Shown here in pieces: positions 1-7,412 of a stretch of DNA of 12,499 nt. Position 1 is the stretch's first letter. Every line of letters begins with the position of its first letter. Position numbers and translations under genes: made by a program. The stretch is from positions 1-12,499 of the forward strand of contig RBNI01005484.1 of assembly GCA_003990745.1 (NCBI GenBank), read 5' to 3'. The notes under the pieces were generated by a model. It saw only the letters and a list, made by a program, of their open reading frames with translations. It ran no database searches and was not told the DNA's origin. The DNA is from Jimgerdemannia flammicorona. Lineage: Eukaryota; Mucoromycota; Endogonomycetes; Endogonales; Endogonaceae.

Positions 1-145
1 GAGCTAAACTTGGGGGGGACCTGTGGGGATGGAGGGGAAACAGAAGAGATAGTAGGAACTATGCAAATTTTGCGGGGTTGTTGACTTGTAGCGCACAGTG
101 ACGTCATCACAACAGGACACAACGAACCATCGAAGCGTTGAACAT
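1..145. other. GC-richer unmutated flank, no gene recognised
   Basis: This stretch differs sharply from the next 6.4 kb: it is G-rich and keeps several CpG dinucleotides (for example in GCGGGG, GCGC, ACGTCA, TCGAAGCG), whereas the sequence from about 146 onward is very AT-rich. No open frame or RNA structure is recognisable. A perfect palindrome TGACGTCA (99-106) matches the cAMP-response-element/ATF-CREB consensus, but one 8-bp site is weak evidence of regulation. It may be unique host sequence, or the end of another mobile element such as a LINE, whose G-rich style it resembles. It marks the left boundary of the mutated block. Confidence 0.4.
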
Positions 146-147
146 GT

Positions 148-180
148 AAAAATATAATATAATATAAAATAAAATAAAAT
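148..180. repeat. AT microsatellite at the mutated-block boundary
   Basis: A run of short AT units (ATAAT-type, then AAAAT-type) lies exactly where composition changes from GC-richer to AT-rich sequence and just beyond the last recognisable hAT coding on the minus strand. It could be the decayed terminus of the hAT element or an independent simple repeat. No terminal inverted repeat can be matched to the other side. Confidence 0.6.
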
Positions 181-189
181 TGCTATATT

Positions 190-337
190 TATTTGGTATT
201 TCGAAATTTAACACCTCTTTTGGGCATCACAAGATCTGTACTACTTGAAAAAATCTGCACTTATTGCTGAGATAGCTAAATAGTCATATGCTGTTTTTGT
301 TAGATTTTAGAAATCTCCACTATGGCCCTAATGTTTC
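190..337 (-). pseudogene. hAT C-terminal dimerisation (hATC) exon
   Basis: Read on the minus strand, this piece gives an AYDYLAISAISADFFK-like block followed by DLVMPKR. It matches the hATC signature: an A-x-D-Y-L-A-I-P-A-S-S-A core, the ER-x-FS position, then a Thr-Pro-Lys-Arg-type stretch. In intact hAT transposases this region drives multimerisation. Here the ER-x-FS residues have decayed to DFFK, a stop follows, and the usual terminal helix is not visible past about 190. It sits downstream of a probable 72-nt intron (338-409: GTGAGT donor, TATAG acceptor). Confidence 0.78.
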
Positions 338-409
338 CTATAAATTAATTAATTAGAAAAACACAGTGTTTCGAAATAGACCTAATTCAAAAATAAAAAT
401 CCAACTCAC

Positions 410-742
410 TCATCACCAAGATAATGTATCAACTCCTGATTGAAATTTAACAATTTTACTTTTTAAATACATATCTACTTCTGCTCAGGATTTGTTATCA
501 GTTTTTGTCTTTTGTTGAAGAATAGATGTTGATTTAGTTCAGCATTGATGTCATCTACTTCAATTATAGCATCAGTATCATCTATTTCAGAATTTGTATA
601 ATAAACTAATTCAGATAGAGGGGAATAGTTTTTGTTATAGACTGTATAAAGTGTGTTTTTGGCCTCTTCAATCCAAATTTCTTCCCAATCATGGGATGAA
701 TAATATTCTAGTTTAATCTGGAGATTGAGAACTGGTTTCATT
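410..742 (-). pseudogene. hAT exon with LDPRxKLxYY-like block
   Basis: The open part (475-741, 88 codons) begins in VLNLQIKLEYYSSHDWEEIW, which aligns with the hAT block around V/I-L-D-P-R-x-K-L-x-Y-Y followed by a W-rich helix. D-to-N, P-to-L and R-to-Q are each single transition changes. The ATG at 741 is internal, not a real start: the reading frame enters from the upstream exon through the intron at 743-868, rebuilding a Lys codon at the junction. After a +1 frameshift near 475, the frame continues as VDMYLKSKIVKFQSGVDTLSW, the start of hATC. An acidic spacer (DDTDAIIEVDD) lies between the two. This is an exon remnant, not an independent small gene. Confidence 0.75.
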
Positions 743-868
743 CTAAAAAAAAAAAAAAAAAAAAAAAATTAATTTTGAAATAGATTTATAGTGACCAACT
801 GATCAAGCAAATTTCAAATTTTGAATAGATATATACTGTCTTTAGCACCAAATGAATTTTGAAATTAC
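743..868 (-). other. Probable hAT intron with 24-nt poly-T tract
   Basis: On the minus strand the donor GTAATT (GT at 867-868) and acceptor TTTTTAG (AG at 743-744) bracket 126 nt. Removing it joins YYISTH-K to MKPVLN in frame, restoring the expected hAT order. The acceptor is preceded directly by 24 consecutive T on the minus strand (A at 745-768 on the plus strand), an exaggerated polypyrimidine tract that probably grew by slippage. Confidence 0.65.
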
Positions 869-1206
869 TTATGAGTACTAATATAATAAAGACTATCTGT
901 CATTGAATAGTATATCTTCAACTTATCAATAGCTACCATTATTGCCTAGTAAATGATATCTAGCTCTTCTTTCTTTGCTATATATATTTGAATATCTTTA
1001 TCATTATTCTCCAATATATTCAGTAGAAAGTTGTAAATTGGAATAGCTGTATAAATCATTGTATATTTATACTGAGCTACAAGATTTGTTGCTTTTTGAA
1101 ATCTCTTTAGAACAGAAATAATTTCTTTTAGTATCTACTAAATATATTCCTCTTCAATGGCATATTTTCACAAATCTTTATCAGCTATACCTATTGAGTT
1201 TAAGGG
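869..1206 (-). pseudogene. hAT exon, helical domain and pre-LDPR block
   Basis: From 1131 down to 949 the minus strand reads 61 codons without a stop, beginning LKEIISVLKRFQKATNLV and continuing into a YTMIYTAIPIYNFLLNILE-type block. This corresponds to the conserved hAT stretch L-x-x-I-x-x-x-L-x-x-F-x-x-A-T followed by T-I-x-x-x-I-P-x-Y-x-x-L-L-x-x-L-E. After one TAG (946-948) the frame continues as VAIDKLKIYYSMTDSLYYIST, the segment that normally leads into the LDPR block. Upstream (1132-1206) the frame is shifted. The length of this uninterrupted stretch is notable in so mutated a copy. Confidence 0.8.
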
Positions 1207-1273
1207 CTATTAATAAAAATTAATTCATTAATAAATATAACATAATATAATAATATAATAATATAAAGCTTAC
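1207..1273 (-). other. Probable 67-nt hAT intron
   Basis: The minus strand has a canonical donor (CAGAG then GTAAGC, GT at 1272-1273) and acceptor (TTATTAATAG, AG at 1207-1208), with an AT-only interior built from ATAAT-type units. The coding blocks on both sides belong to the same transposase, and 67 nt is a typical fungal intron length. Confidence 0.65.
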
Positions 1274-1632
1274 CTCTGATAATTCCAAGGTCTGTTTAAT
1301 TATAAAATATATTGAGTTCCACTGAGTCTTAAAATCCAAAATAATTTCTTTGGATTGCTGATTTCAAAAGCTTTACATTGTACTTTAAATTACTCAAGAT
1401 GCTGTTGTAATGACCAGATCTTAATAATACTTATCAGGAGTCTTAAAGTCATTTCTCCATCATCATCAGCCTTTATATAGACTAAAAAGACCTGAGTGGC
1501 CAGATTAATGATATGAGCCAGATAGTGAATATGTTATATTAGCTGATAGTTAAGGCCAGTATCAAACTCTATTCTGATTGCTTGAAAAAATGTATTGTTG
1601 TTGGATGTATTATCTATTATTATAGCCAATAT
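1274..1632 (-). pseudogene. hAT catalytic-core exon with DNASNN-like motif
   Basis: The minus strand begins just after a CTCTCTAG acceptor with ILAIIIDNTSNNNTFFQAI. This is the hAT block carrying a catalytic Asp in D-N-A-S-N-N (here D-N-T-S-N-N, a GCA-to-ACA change). It continues with a HIHYLAHIINLATQ block, equivalent to H-x-R-C-x-A-H-x-x-N-L, then LRLLISIIKIWSLQQHLE (R-K-x-x-x-x-I-x-x-S-x-Q-R) and an LRLSGTQYIL stretch at the R-W-N-S-T-Y position. Trp, Arg and Gln codons have become stops or changed by transitions. This is the strongest single block for the superfamily assignment. Confidence 0.85.
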
Positions 1633-1890
1633 CTAGAGAGGAAAAATCAATAATTCAAAATATAAGATAATATTTTTTTATTTTCAAAAATTCTAATCTC
1701 TTTTGAAAATCTCAATCTTTTTTGAAAATCTCAATCTTTTTTGAAAATCCAGACCTTTTTTGAAAATCCTGACCTTTTATGAAAATCTCAACTTTTTATG
1801 AAAGTTCTGACAATTTTTGAAAATCTCAATCTTTTTCCAAAATCTCAACCTTTTTTAAAACCCTGATCTAAAGACTCAATCTCTATATAC
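1633..1890 (-). other. Probable hAT intron carrying a minisatellite
   Basis: The donor AAG-GTATAT (GT at 1889-1890) and acceptor CTCTCTAG (AG at 1633-1634) bracket 258 nt between the GIQIK and ILAIIID blocks. The two blocks are adjacent in hAT proteins. The interior is mostly a 19-bp tandem array; because 19 is not a multiple of three, an intronic position fits better than a coding one. Confidence 0.6.
1682..1875. repeat. 19-bp minisatellite, about nine to ten copies
   Basis: Units of the form GAAAATCTCAATCTTTTTT recur with an exact 19-bp spacing: the GAAAAT or equivalent start falls at 1705, 1724, 1743, 1762, 1781, 1800, 1819, 1838 and 1857, with degenerate copies at both edges. The phase is unbroken over at least nine units. 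Most differences between copies are C/T substitutions. The array lies in a probable intron of the hAT fossil. Confidence 0.9.
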
Positions 1891-2065
1891 CTTTATCTGT
1901 ATACCAAAATCTTGAATACATCTTCCAAAGATATCAGTAATATTTTAACCCAAATGAGATCCTGATAGCTTGACAAAATCAATCAATATGCAGTTGAGTT
2001 GCCAATTCTGACAGATTCAATGTATATTAATTCTAAGAAATATATGTATATTTAGTGATACATAT

Positions 2066-2204
2066 CTAGGTATCAACAGTGAAGGATATTAGACCTAGTA
2101 TATTCTATTTTCGAATAAATTAAATTGAAATTAGATTAATTCAAATAAATATTCAACTTGGAAATATTTGAATTAGTATTTAATGTTAAAATATTAGATC
2201 TCAC
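2066..2204 (-). other. Probable hAT intron, AT-rich
   Basis: On the minus strand the donor CTACAG-GTGAGA (GT at 2203-2204) follows the coding block ending in NTVKIML. An acceptor ACCTAG (AG at 2066-2067) precedes the next coding blocks; a second possible AG lies at 2033-2034. The interior has imperfect inverted copies of AATTCAAAT (2138-2146 and 2166-2174). The exact acceptor is uncertain because the first part of the next exon, the expected D-x-W-T-S block, is poorly preserved. Confidence 0.5.
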
Positions 2205-2390
2205 CTGTAGCATAATTTTGACAGTATTATAATTCTGTTTAAAGACCAGTTTAATTTCATTTCATATAGTTCCAGCAGAAGGAATAGTAATATCTGGTTT
2301 CAGAAGGCAAAAGAGATCTTTTAGCTCTGAATTCTCAATAACTGTGAAAGGTGGGCTATCATGAATTATCCAGCAAATAAGCTTTTCTCA
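2205..2390 (-). pseudogene. hAT N-terminal exon (W-I-x-x-x-P-F block)
   Basis: The minus strand reads KLICWIIHDSPPFTVIEN, then LKDLFCLLKPDITIPSAGTI, a stop, and NEIKLVFKQNYNTVKIML. This reproduces the hAT block after the BED finger: W-I-x-x-D-x-x-P-F-x-x-V-E-x-x-x-F, then L-x-P-x-x-x-I-P-S-R-x-T-I-x-x-x-I-x-x-x-Y. Only one stop occurs in about 60 codons. It is fused in genomic reading to a spurious hydrophobic stretch (about 2390-2510) that is best read as an intron. Confidence 0.75.
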
Positions 2391-2514
2391 AAATAATGAT
2401 ATGGAGAATTTTAGCAATTTTGAATAATATAATATAGCAATAAATTAATAAGAAAAAAACCAAAAAATAACAAAATAACAAAATAACAAAAGCAGACAAG
2501 TTATATAAAAATAA

Positions 2515-2670
2515 CTTGCAAAAATCTATCCCTCCTCCTCCTTGATGACTCTTATGATATTTGTCAAAATGTGCCCACAAATTCATTGTTAAACCACCAA
2601 TACAGAGCATTCTTGTGCTTTTTCTTTTTCTTTCTCAGACTCTGATGAGACTGCACTTGTAACTATACTT
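2515..2670 (-). pseudogene. hAT BED-type zinc-finger remnant
   Basis: The minus strand gives GGLTMNLWAHFDKYHKSHQ, matching the C-terminal half of a BED finger (T-x-N-L-x-x-H-x-x-x-x-H), which binds the transposon ends. The Cys pair expected upstream is not clearly preserved; reading further upstream shows a Lys/Arg-rich and serine-rich stretch with stops. The 83-codon frame ending at 2359 runs on from this finger into a hydrophobic AT-rich stretch. I treat that run as intron read-through, so the apparent membrane segment is not real. Confidence 0.65.
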
Positions 2671-3660
2671 ATTGAAGCTATATCTGATATCATGGCTATT
2701 ATTATAGTATCCTCCATAGATAGTGATATAAAAAATATATCAGATACTTGATTACTTTGAGAGAGTACATATCATTGTGAGTTTAACCATATGTGTAAAT
2801 TACTATATTTAGATTCATTGGAATGGAATTGATTTAATTTGAATTATGACTTCATTTGAATTAAATTAATACTCAATTCAATTCAAAATATTTGAATTAA
2901 ATTGAGTTTGACTCTAATTGGTTCAATTTGATTCATTGGGAGTACTAGCTGAGAGTTACTTATTGATATAACTTATTCAATCTCATAGTACTTCTTTAAT
3001 TCTTATTGATAGTAGAATGCTTTGAAATATTGAATTCTTCTAAGATATTATTAGGCTATATTTGGATCAGAGTCTTCAGAAATTTATATACTGATAGTAG
3101 GTAGTTCTGTGAGAATCTAATGATATTTAATAGCTATAAGAATAGCTATAGCAATCTTGCTCTTTATCTGTTCTTAGTGTCATAACTAGTTATTCATATT
3201 GTAGTAAGTTATCTTATAAATGACAAAAGATATTTACACTTCTCTTCATTTTGAATATAACTGTCTTTTGCAAATTTTGTTAAAACTTTCATTATATAAG
3301 ATACATATCTATATTAGACTACTAATTCTTCAATATTTAGCAGAAGACTATCTTCTTTTTTCCAGGTAGTATTATATTTAAGATAGTCTTTTCATTTTAT
3401 AAGGTAGGATCAGATAGACTTAAAAGCTCATCTAAATTATCAGTTCTTATTATTCAAAATATAATTAACTTTATAATTTATTTCTTAGTTAATAATAAGA
3501 GGAATTATCACCTCAGCAATAGTAGCAACTAATAGAACTCCTTCATAAATATCAGAACATCTTTATAACAGACTATAGCAATCTTTCATATACCTCATTA
3601 TATTACTATAGTATAAATACAGAAAATACAACACTCATCTGATAGAAATCTTATAGAATA
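2671..3660. other. AT-rich decayed sequence, no gene assigned
   Basis: Between the hAT fossil and the first recognisable Ty3 motif there is nearly 1 kb of AT-rich, stop-filled sequence in all frames. It probably holds the upstream part of the Ty3 element (LTR, gag, protease) and/or remains of another insertion, but no gag or protease motif could be matched. A minus-strand stretch near 3000-3070 reads NILEEFNISKHSTI, vaguely like a helix-turn-helix, too weak to name. The left part holds a strong palindrome and a 10-bp direct repeat. Confidence 0.5.
2871..2907. repeat. 37-bp near-perfect palindrome
   Basis: Two 17-bp arms (2871-2887 and 2891-2907) are reverse complements with a single C/T mismatch, around a 3-nt ATA loop. 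The arms are AT-rich (ACTCAATT...TTCAAA). The structure lies between two direct copies of GATTCATTGG (2812-2821 and 2930-2939). It may be a tiny inverted-repeat insertion, a decayed terminal repeat, or a recombination scar. Confidence 0.8.
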
Positions 3661-3669
3661 CCCCACTAT

Positions 3670-5710
3670 CTAAAGATAATTAAGAAAGAATATATTTAGA
3701 AACTTTTAGATAATAGAGTTATCTAAACCTCCATCAGCTTCTAGACTAGCTCTATATTAATTATAGGAAACTCAACTCAGTAGTAGAAAATATGCTTACT
3801 TCTTACTCAGAATCAATGTTCTCCTAGACTAACCACAAGATAACAAATATGTACTTTAGCAGTATAGATCTTTTTGTAGAATTCTATAAAATCTCTATAG
3901 ATCTTAAGGATATTTAGAAGATAGTCATTCTCAGTTTAGAAAAACTATTTAAATATCTTTAAATACTCTTTAGATATTATGATATACCTCTAATCTTCCA
4001 GAGGATGATGAACTTTGTCTATACTCTAATAATCTATTACTGTCTGATTAACTGTAAGGATGACTTCAATATTTATTCAGTTAAATTTTGAAGAGTATTT
4101 ATAATACTGAGAAGAGTTCTTTTAACTTATCTAAAAGATTCACCTGTGACTCAATACTAAGACATAGTACTTTGAAAAACAGAAATTCAAATTTTTTGAT
4201 TTATTGTTTCTAAAGAAGAAACTCATAGAGATCTAAAGAAAGCAGAGAAGATTAACAACTGACTAGTACTCAAGACTTTAAAGAAAATACTATTATTTCT
4301 AATATTAGTATCTTACTTTAAAAAATTCATCAAGATATTTACTTAAATTGCTATACTAATTTAAAAAAGAAGTATTATATAAATAGATGAGATCATAAGA
4401 ACTAGCCTTTAGAGAACTTAAGTACAAAATGACTACAGTACAAGTTCTTATATAATCTAATCTACAGAAGCTATTTAACTTATATATAAATAATTCTAAA
4501 GATAGTCTAGAGCAGTCTTAGTCAAGGATGAATCTGACCAGTATATAATTTGATAACTTATACAAGCTGAGCTATTAATTAGCAATAAATCTAGTATGAT
4601 AATATCAAATTAAAATATCTTGTAATCATATAACAATTACTCTATTGAATCAGTATTTTATTAAAAAAGATTCACTCTAATAACTAACTATGCTGCCTAC
4701 AAATAACAATTCAACTATAATAAATCTATCAAAATTCTTATCTACTAGATCCTTATCCTATAGAATTACAAAATCACTATTATCTACAAAGTAAGAAAAG
4801 CTTATAATAATAATAATATTCTTTTCTATCAATTCCAATAAACCAGAAAAAGAGTATACTAAGGAACTATTCCTAATAGAAGTTCTCATAATTATTAAAG
4901 AACAAGAAGATCTCATCTGATAAAAATATCAGAAAGTTTACTAAGAACAGATAAACATAGAAGAGAAGCTGTAAAAAATATACTAATACTGGCCCAATCT
5001 CAGAATATAAGTCAGAGATATACTTAAGAAATATAATACCTACTAGAATTACAAAGAAAGAAGGAACTATCTAGTATGAATATAACTAATTGCACTATCA
5101 GTCTATATATTTCAAAGATAGATAGCAGAAGTTATTAAATCTCTATCAATTATACTAAGAAAAAATAAATATATCTTAATATTTGAAGAATATCTGACCA
5201 AATAGTCTGAAGCTTTCTCTATAAAAATCACCAATATCTTGACTATTATTGGTCTTCTCCATAGCCTCACACTCAGATATAAATCTCAATAGAACTTATC
5301 TCTAACTCAGGCACAGAACCTTTTAATAATATAATTATAAATAATACTTAAATTTATAAGATTTACTTAAAATAGACTATGTTATACTATCTTCAAATTA
5401 ATAGTATGATAAAATAAATAAATCAGACTATTAAAACAGAGTTTTCTAAGTTAATTCATCAATTGAAACTACTTACTTGAGATCCTATTAGAAATTCAAA
5501 ACATCTCTATTATATTCCTTAAACAAAAGCTATTTGAGATAATACTTACTAAGAAAATCAAAACTACTGATTATGAGAATTCCAGAGACTACTTCTTAAA
5601 GGCAGAATAATTATATAATCAATTCTGAGCTCAGATAATCAAGATTCAGAAAAGATAAATAAAGTATAATAATCTGAAATAGAAGGATCAAGTGGAAAAA
5701 TTAAGTTTTT
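3670..5710 (+). pseudogene. Degraded Ty3/Gypsy pol (RT, RNase H, integrase)
   Basis: A fossil LTR-retrotransposon polyprotein. Reverse transcriptase: KEYI-stop-KLLDNRVI (3685-3726) equals E-L-x-x-L-R-E-Y-L-x-x-x-L-x-x-G-F-I. YFSSIDLFVEFYKISID (3852-3902) equals F-S-K-I-D-L-x-x-A-F-x-K-I-R-I and retains the first catalytic Asp (3867-3869). KLFKYL (3942-3959) equals the G-L-F-E-Y-L block, and FQRMMNFVY (3996-4022) its A-T-F-Q-R end. KDDFNIYS (4056-4079) equals Y-L-D-D-I-L-I-Y-S. Connection: YFKKFIKIFT, then FRELKYKMTTVQVL (about 4320-4450). RNase H end: YKITIIYKVRKAYNNNNIL (about 4765-4820). Integrase: an SDINLN block at the S-D-R-G-x-Q-F position (about 5275) and INQTIKTEF (about 5420), equal to E-R-x-N-Q-T-I-E. 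Stops, Gly-to-Lys/Arg and Glu-to-Lys changes fit transition decay. LTRs were not found. Confidence 0.85.
3846..4082 (+). pseudogene. Ty3 reverse-transcriptase core, frame preserved
   Basis: A run of 79 codons stays in one frame from the first catalytic Asp block to the DD block. Only TAG (3915-3917) and TAA (3960-3962) interrupt it, so decay here has been by substitution, not indel. Column-by-column comparison with the family pattern K-T-A-F-R-T-R-Y-G-L-F-E-Y-L shows the residues K-I-V-I-L-S-L-E-K-L-F-K-Y-L. Several replacements (T to I, A to V, G to K, E to K) need only C-to-T or G-to-A changes. The enzyme would be inactive. Confidence 0.85.
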
Positions 5711-6105
5711 ATTTCACAAAGTATAATTAAATCTAACTCTAATATCAAATTGGAGCTCAAATAAAAAGGATCTTAGCTTATATATAATATTAAAGAAATC
5801 TGTTATAGAATACTTAAGAAGAGTAGAGAGAAGAAAATATTTATTTATTGAAACTAGTATTGGGATAGTAATTTGATATATCAATATATAATTGGTAATT
5901 TCATCAGTCTTATGTCATCTATTAGTAATATATGAAATATGCATTCTACACAAACTCAATAAATATGCCCCTCTTTCTAACAAAGGTTATGAGCCCCACT
6001 AGCATTATATATCTATAGTATGTATACCTTATAAATAATGCTACATAATTATATATAGTTGAAATGTTAAGTGATAAATAATCTAGCAATATAAATATAC
6101 CAATT
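5711..6105. other. Non-coding stretch between Ty3 and Copia fossils
   Basis: No coding motif is recognisable here. The first part may hold the Ty3 C-terminal tail and 3' LTR; the second part precedes a Copia Gag and should hold its 5' LTR and leader. GGTTATGAGCCC (5984-5995) loosely resembles the primer-binding region downstream of Copia 5' LTRs (complementary to initiator tRNA-Met), but the match is partial and unproven. No LTR pair is visible. Confidence 0.35.
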
Positions 6106-6450
6106 ATGAGTATTCTGGCAATGGGAGCAGTCTTTTTTATAAGCATAAATACAGCCAAGAGGTTCATCCTAATCTTTGATGGGAAAGATTATGCTATCTG
6201 GGTATTCTATATGATAAATCTCCTTAATAAATATAGCTTAGCAGAGTATACAAAGCTACAAGCACAGATTCAAGACTATGAGCCGACAAATGATCACTAA
6301 GCTTTATGTAAAATTGCATTCACATTGTTGAACTCATAAATAAAGCTCATAATATAAACTATAATGATCATAGTATGAGAAGCCCTATATAATCATTATG
6401 TACAAGTATCTATATTGAAGGACATGGCTTTCTCCAGTGACATTCAGGTT
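6106..6450 (+). pseudogene. Ty1/Copia-type Gag fragment
   Basis: The open part (6106-6300, 64 codons) contains RFILIFDGKDYAIWVFYMI followed by LLNKYSLAEYT. This matches the N-terminal block of Copia Gag proteins: F-x-G-x-N-Y-x-x-W-x-x-x-M-x-x-x-L. Beyond the TAA (6298-6300) the same frame continues as ALCKIAFTLLNS, stop, IKLII, stop, TIMIIV, stop, EALYNHYVQ. This fits A-x-x-x-I-x-x-x-L...T-A-x-E-A-W-x-x-L-x-x-x-Y. The fragment is lost near the composition change at about 6540, consistent with interruption by a LINE. Gag forms the particle that packages element RNA. The assignment rests on a short block, so it is moderately supported. Confidence 0.55.
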
Positions 6451-6544
6451 ACACAACCTTTGGCAACACTCAGAATACAGTTTTCAGAGAGAAGCATCTA
6501 ACAATATAGAGACTAAAGCACATTCTGAGATATGTACTAGATAG

Positions 6545-7290
6545 GGTGACCCTAGTGCATTTGACTAGCAGTATGTAGAGAGAGGCCTGGGCTTGTTGGA
6601 GAGTATGAGGGGTCTGCTGGCAAGAGGTCATAGATGGGGAGGGAGCAGGATAGGAGGGCAGGGGTCAGAGAGAGTAAGTTTCACAGATGTGATGAAGAGA
6701 GAACAGCTGGTATCAGGGCTGGAGAGCTGGCTGAGGAGGGGTAAGGAGATGGTGACAACAACTGGGCAGAAGGGGGCAGCCCTTGGCAGTAGGAGAATTA
6801 GAGCTAGAGGTATAATGGCTGGGGCAAGTATGATGGCTAATGGCAGTGAGACTGCTAATCTGGAAAAAAATCCAGATGTGACTGCTGGTTATAAGGCTAA
6901 GAGGATGGGGCTTAGATAGATGGGAGACCTGGTGGATGATGTAATAGGTCTGGTGGTGACCCCATTATTCAAAAAGTTGATCTCAGAATTCAAAGTTACT
7001 TTGTACTTCAGGAGCTTAACAGTGATAGTAAAAATAGTACTGGGGCTGATTACTAAGCAGGTGACTAGAGCTATATCTGTGAAGTTTCTGAAGGAACTGG
7101 AAGGAGTAGAGGTTGGCTTTCAGAAGGCTGGACTATTGGAGGAGGCACTGAAGGCTAGATTGATAGTTAGAGAGATGTGTGTCCTAATGTTGTGTTGCTT
7201 GAGATGAGACCCCAGGGTGGTGCAATTGCTGGTGAAAGGGGTGTTCACAGTGGCTCAAACCAAACAGACTGAGCTAAGCCACACAGGTAT
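6545..7290 (+). pseudogene. LINE copy 1: 5' region and start of ORF1
   Basis: This segment is homologous to the second LINE downstream. The frame 6593-7207, interrupted only by TAG at 6917-6919, contains ISVKFLKELEGVEVGF, aligning without gaps over 42 codons (19 identical by eye) with VSVKFLKKLEAVEVGF in copy 2. Both then run into an in-frame TGA followed by D-P-x-V-V-x-L. The leader also aligns (AGAGAGAGGCCTGGGCTTG here, AGAGAGAAGGAGGCCTGGCTTGG there). Similarity fades after about 7290. It therefore has a 5' end but no 3' end, the opposite of usual LINE truncation. Composition is G-rich and only mildly mutated. Confidence 0.7.
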
Positions 7291-7412
7291 CCTGATGTGA
7301 AAAGTAACATATTTTCAAGTTTTCACATTGCACACTCAGATATATCAGATGCAGCAGAGGTCAAGCTACAGGATACTACAAGTTTTATCAATTTCTAATT
7401 ACTTTCAAGTGA
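7291..7412. other. Junction between LINE copies
   Basis: A short stretch of more balanced composition lies between the last alignable part of copy 1 and the start of copy 2. No coding or structure is evident. It should contain either the continuation of copy 1 or the 5' untranslated start of copy 2, including one side of any target-site duplication. Confidence 0.35.

Larger units (their letters stand above)
190..2670 (-). pseudogene. Degraded hAT-superfamily transposase, multi-exon
   Basis: The minus strand encodes a fossil hAT DNA transposase, the enzyme that cuts and pastes its element using an RNase-H-like DDE core. Blocks appear in the correct order: the end of a BED zinc finger (NLWAHFDKYHKSH, about 2540-2590); WIIHDSPPFTVIEN then DITIPSAGTI (about 2260-2390); LSGSHLG...NITDIF...DFGIQIK (about 1891-1980); IIIDNTSNN, matching the DNASNN block (about 1605-1630), then HYLAHIINLATQ (about 1540); a helical stretch VLKRFQKAT...AIPIYNFLLNILE (about 1000-1131); VLNLQIKLEYY, matching the LDPRxKLxYY block (about 700-730); and hATC (DYLAIS, about 270). 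At least six exons are separated by short GT-AG introns. Stops and frameshifts are scattered throughout, and many replacements fit C-to-T or G-to-A change, so it is dead. Outer limits and terminal inverted repeats were not found. The family call is secure; the exon edges are approximate. Confidence 0.88.

Noticed and set aside
99..106. TGACGTCA as a functional promoter element
   Set aside because: The match to the ATF/CREB site is perfect, but one 8-bp site with no adjacent gene does not establish a promoter.
1682..1875. CRISPR-like array
   Set aside because: Units are contiguous 19-mers without spacers in a eukaryotic-style transposon intron, so this is a minisatellite.
2359..2514. Hydrophobic minus-strand frame that looks like a membrane protein
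   Set aside because: It is the run-on of the BED-finger exon into AT-rich sequence made of repeated TTTTGTTA units. Flanking blocks are hAT, so an intron explains it better.
5946..6167. 73-codon minus-strand frame with hydrophobic residues
   Set aside because: It overlaps the better-supported Copia Gag on the other strand, has AT-driven composition and no recognisable motif.
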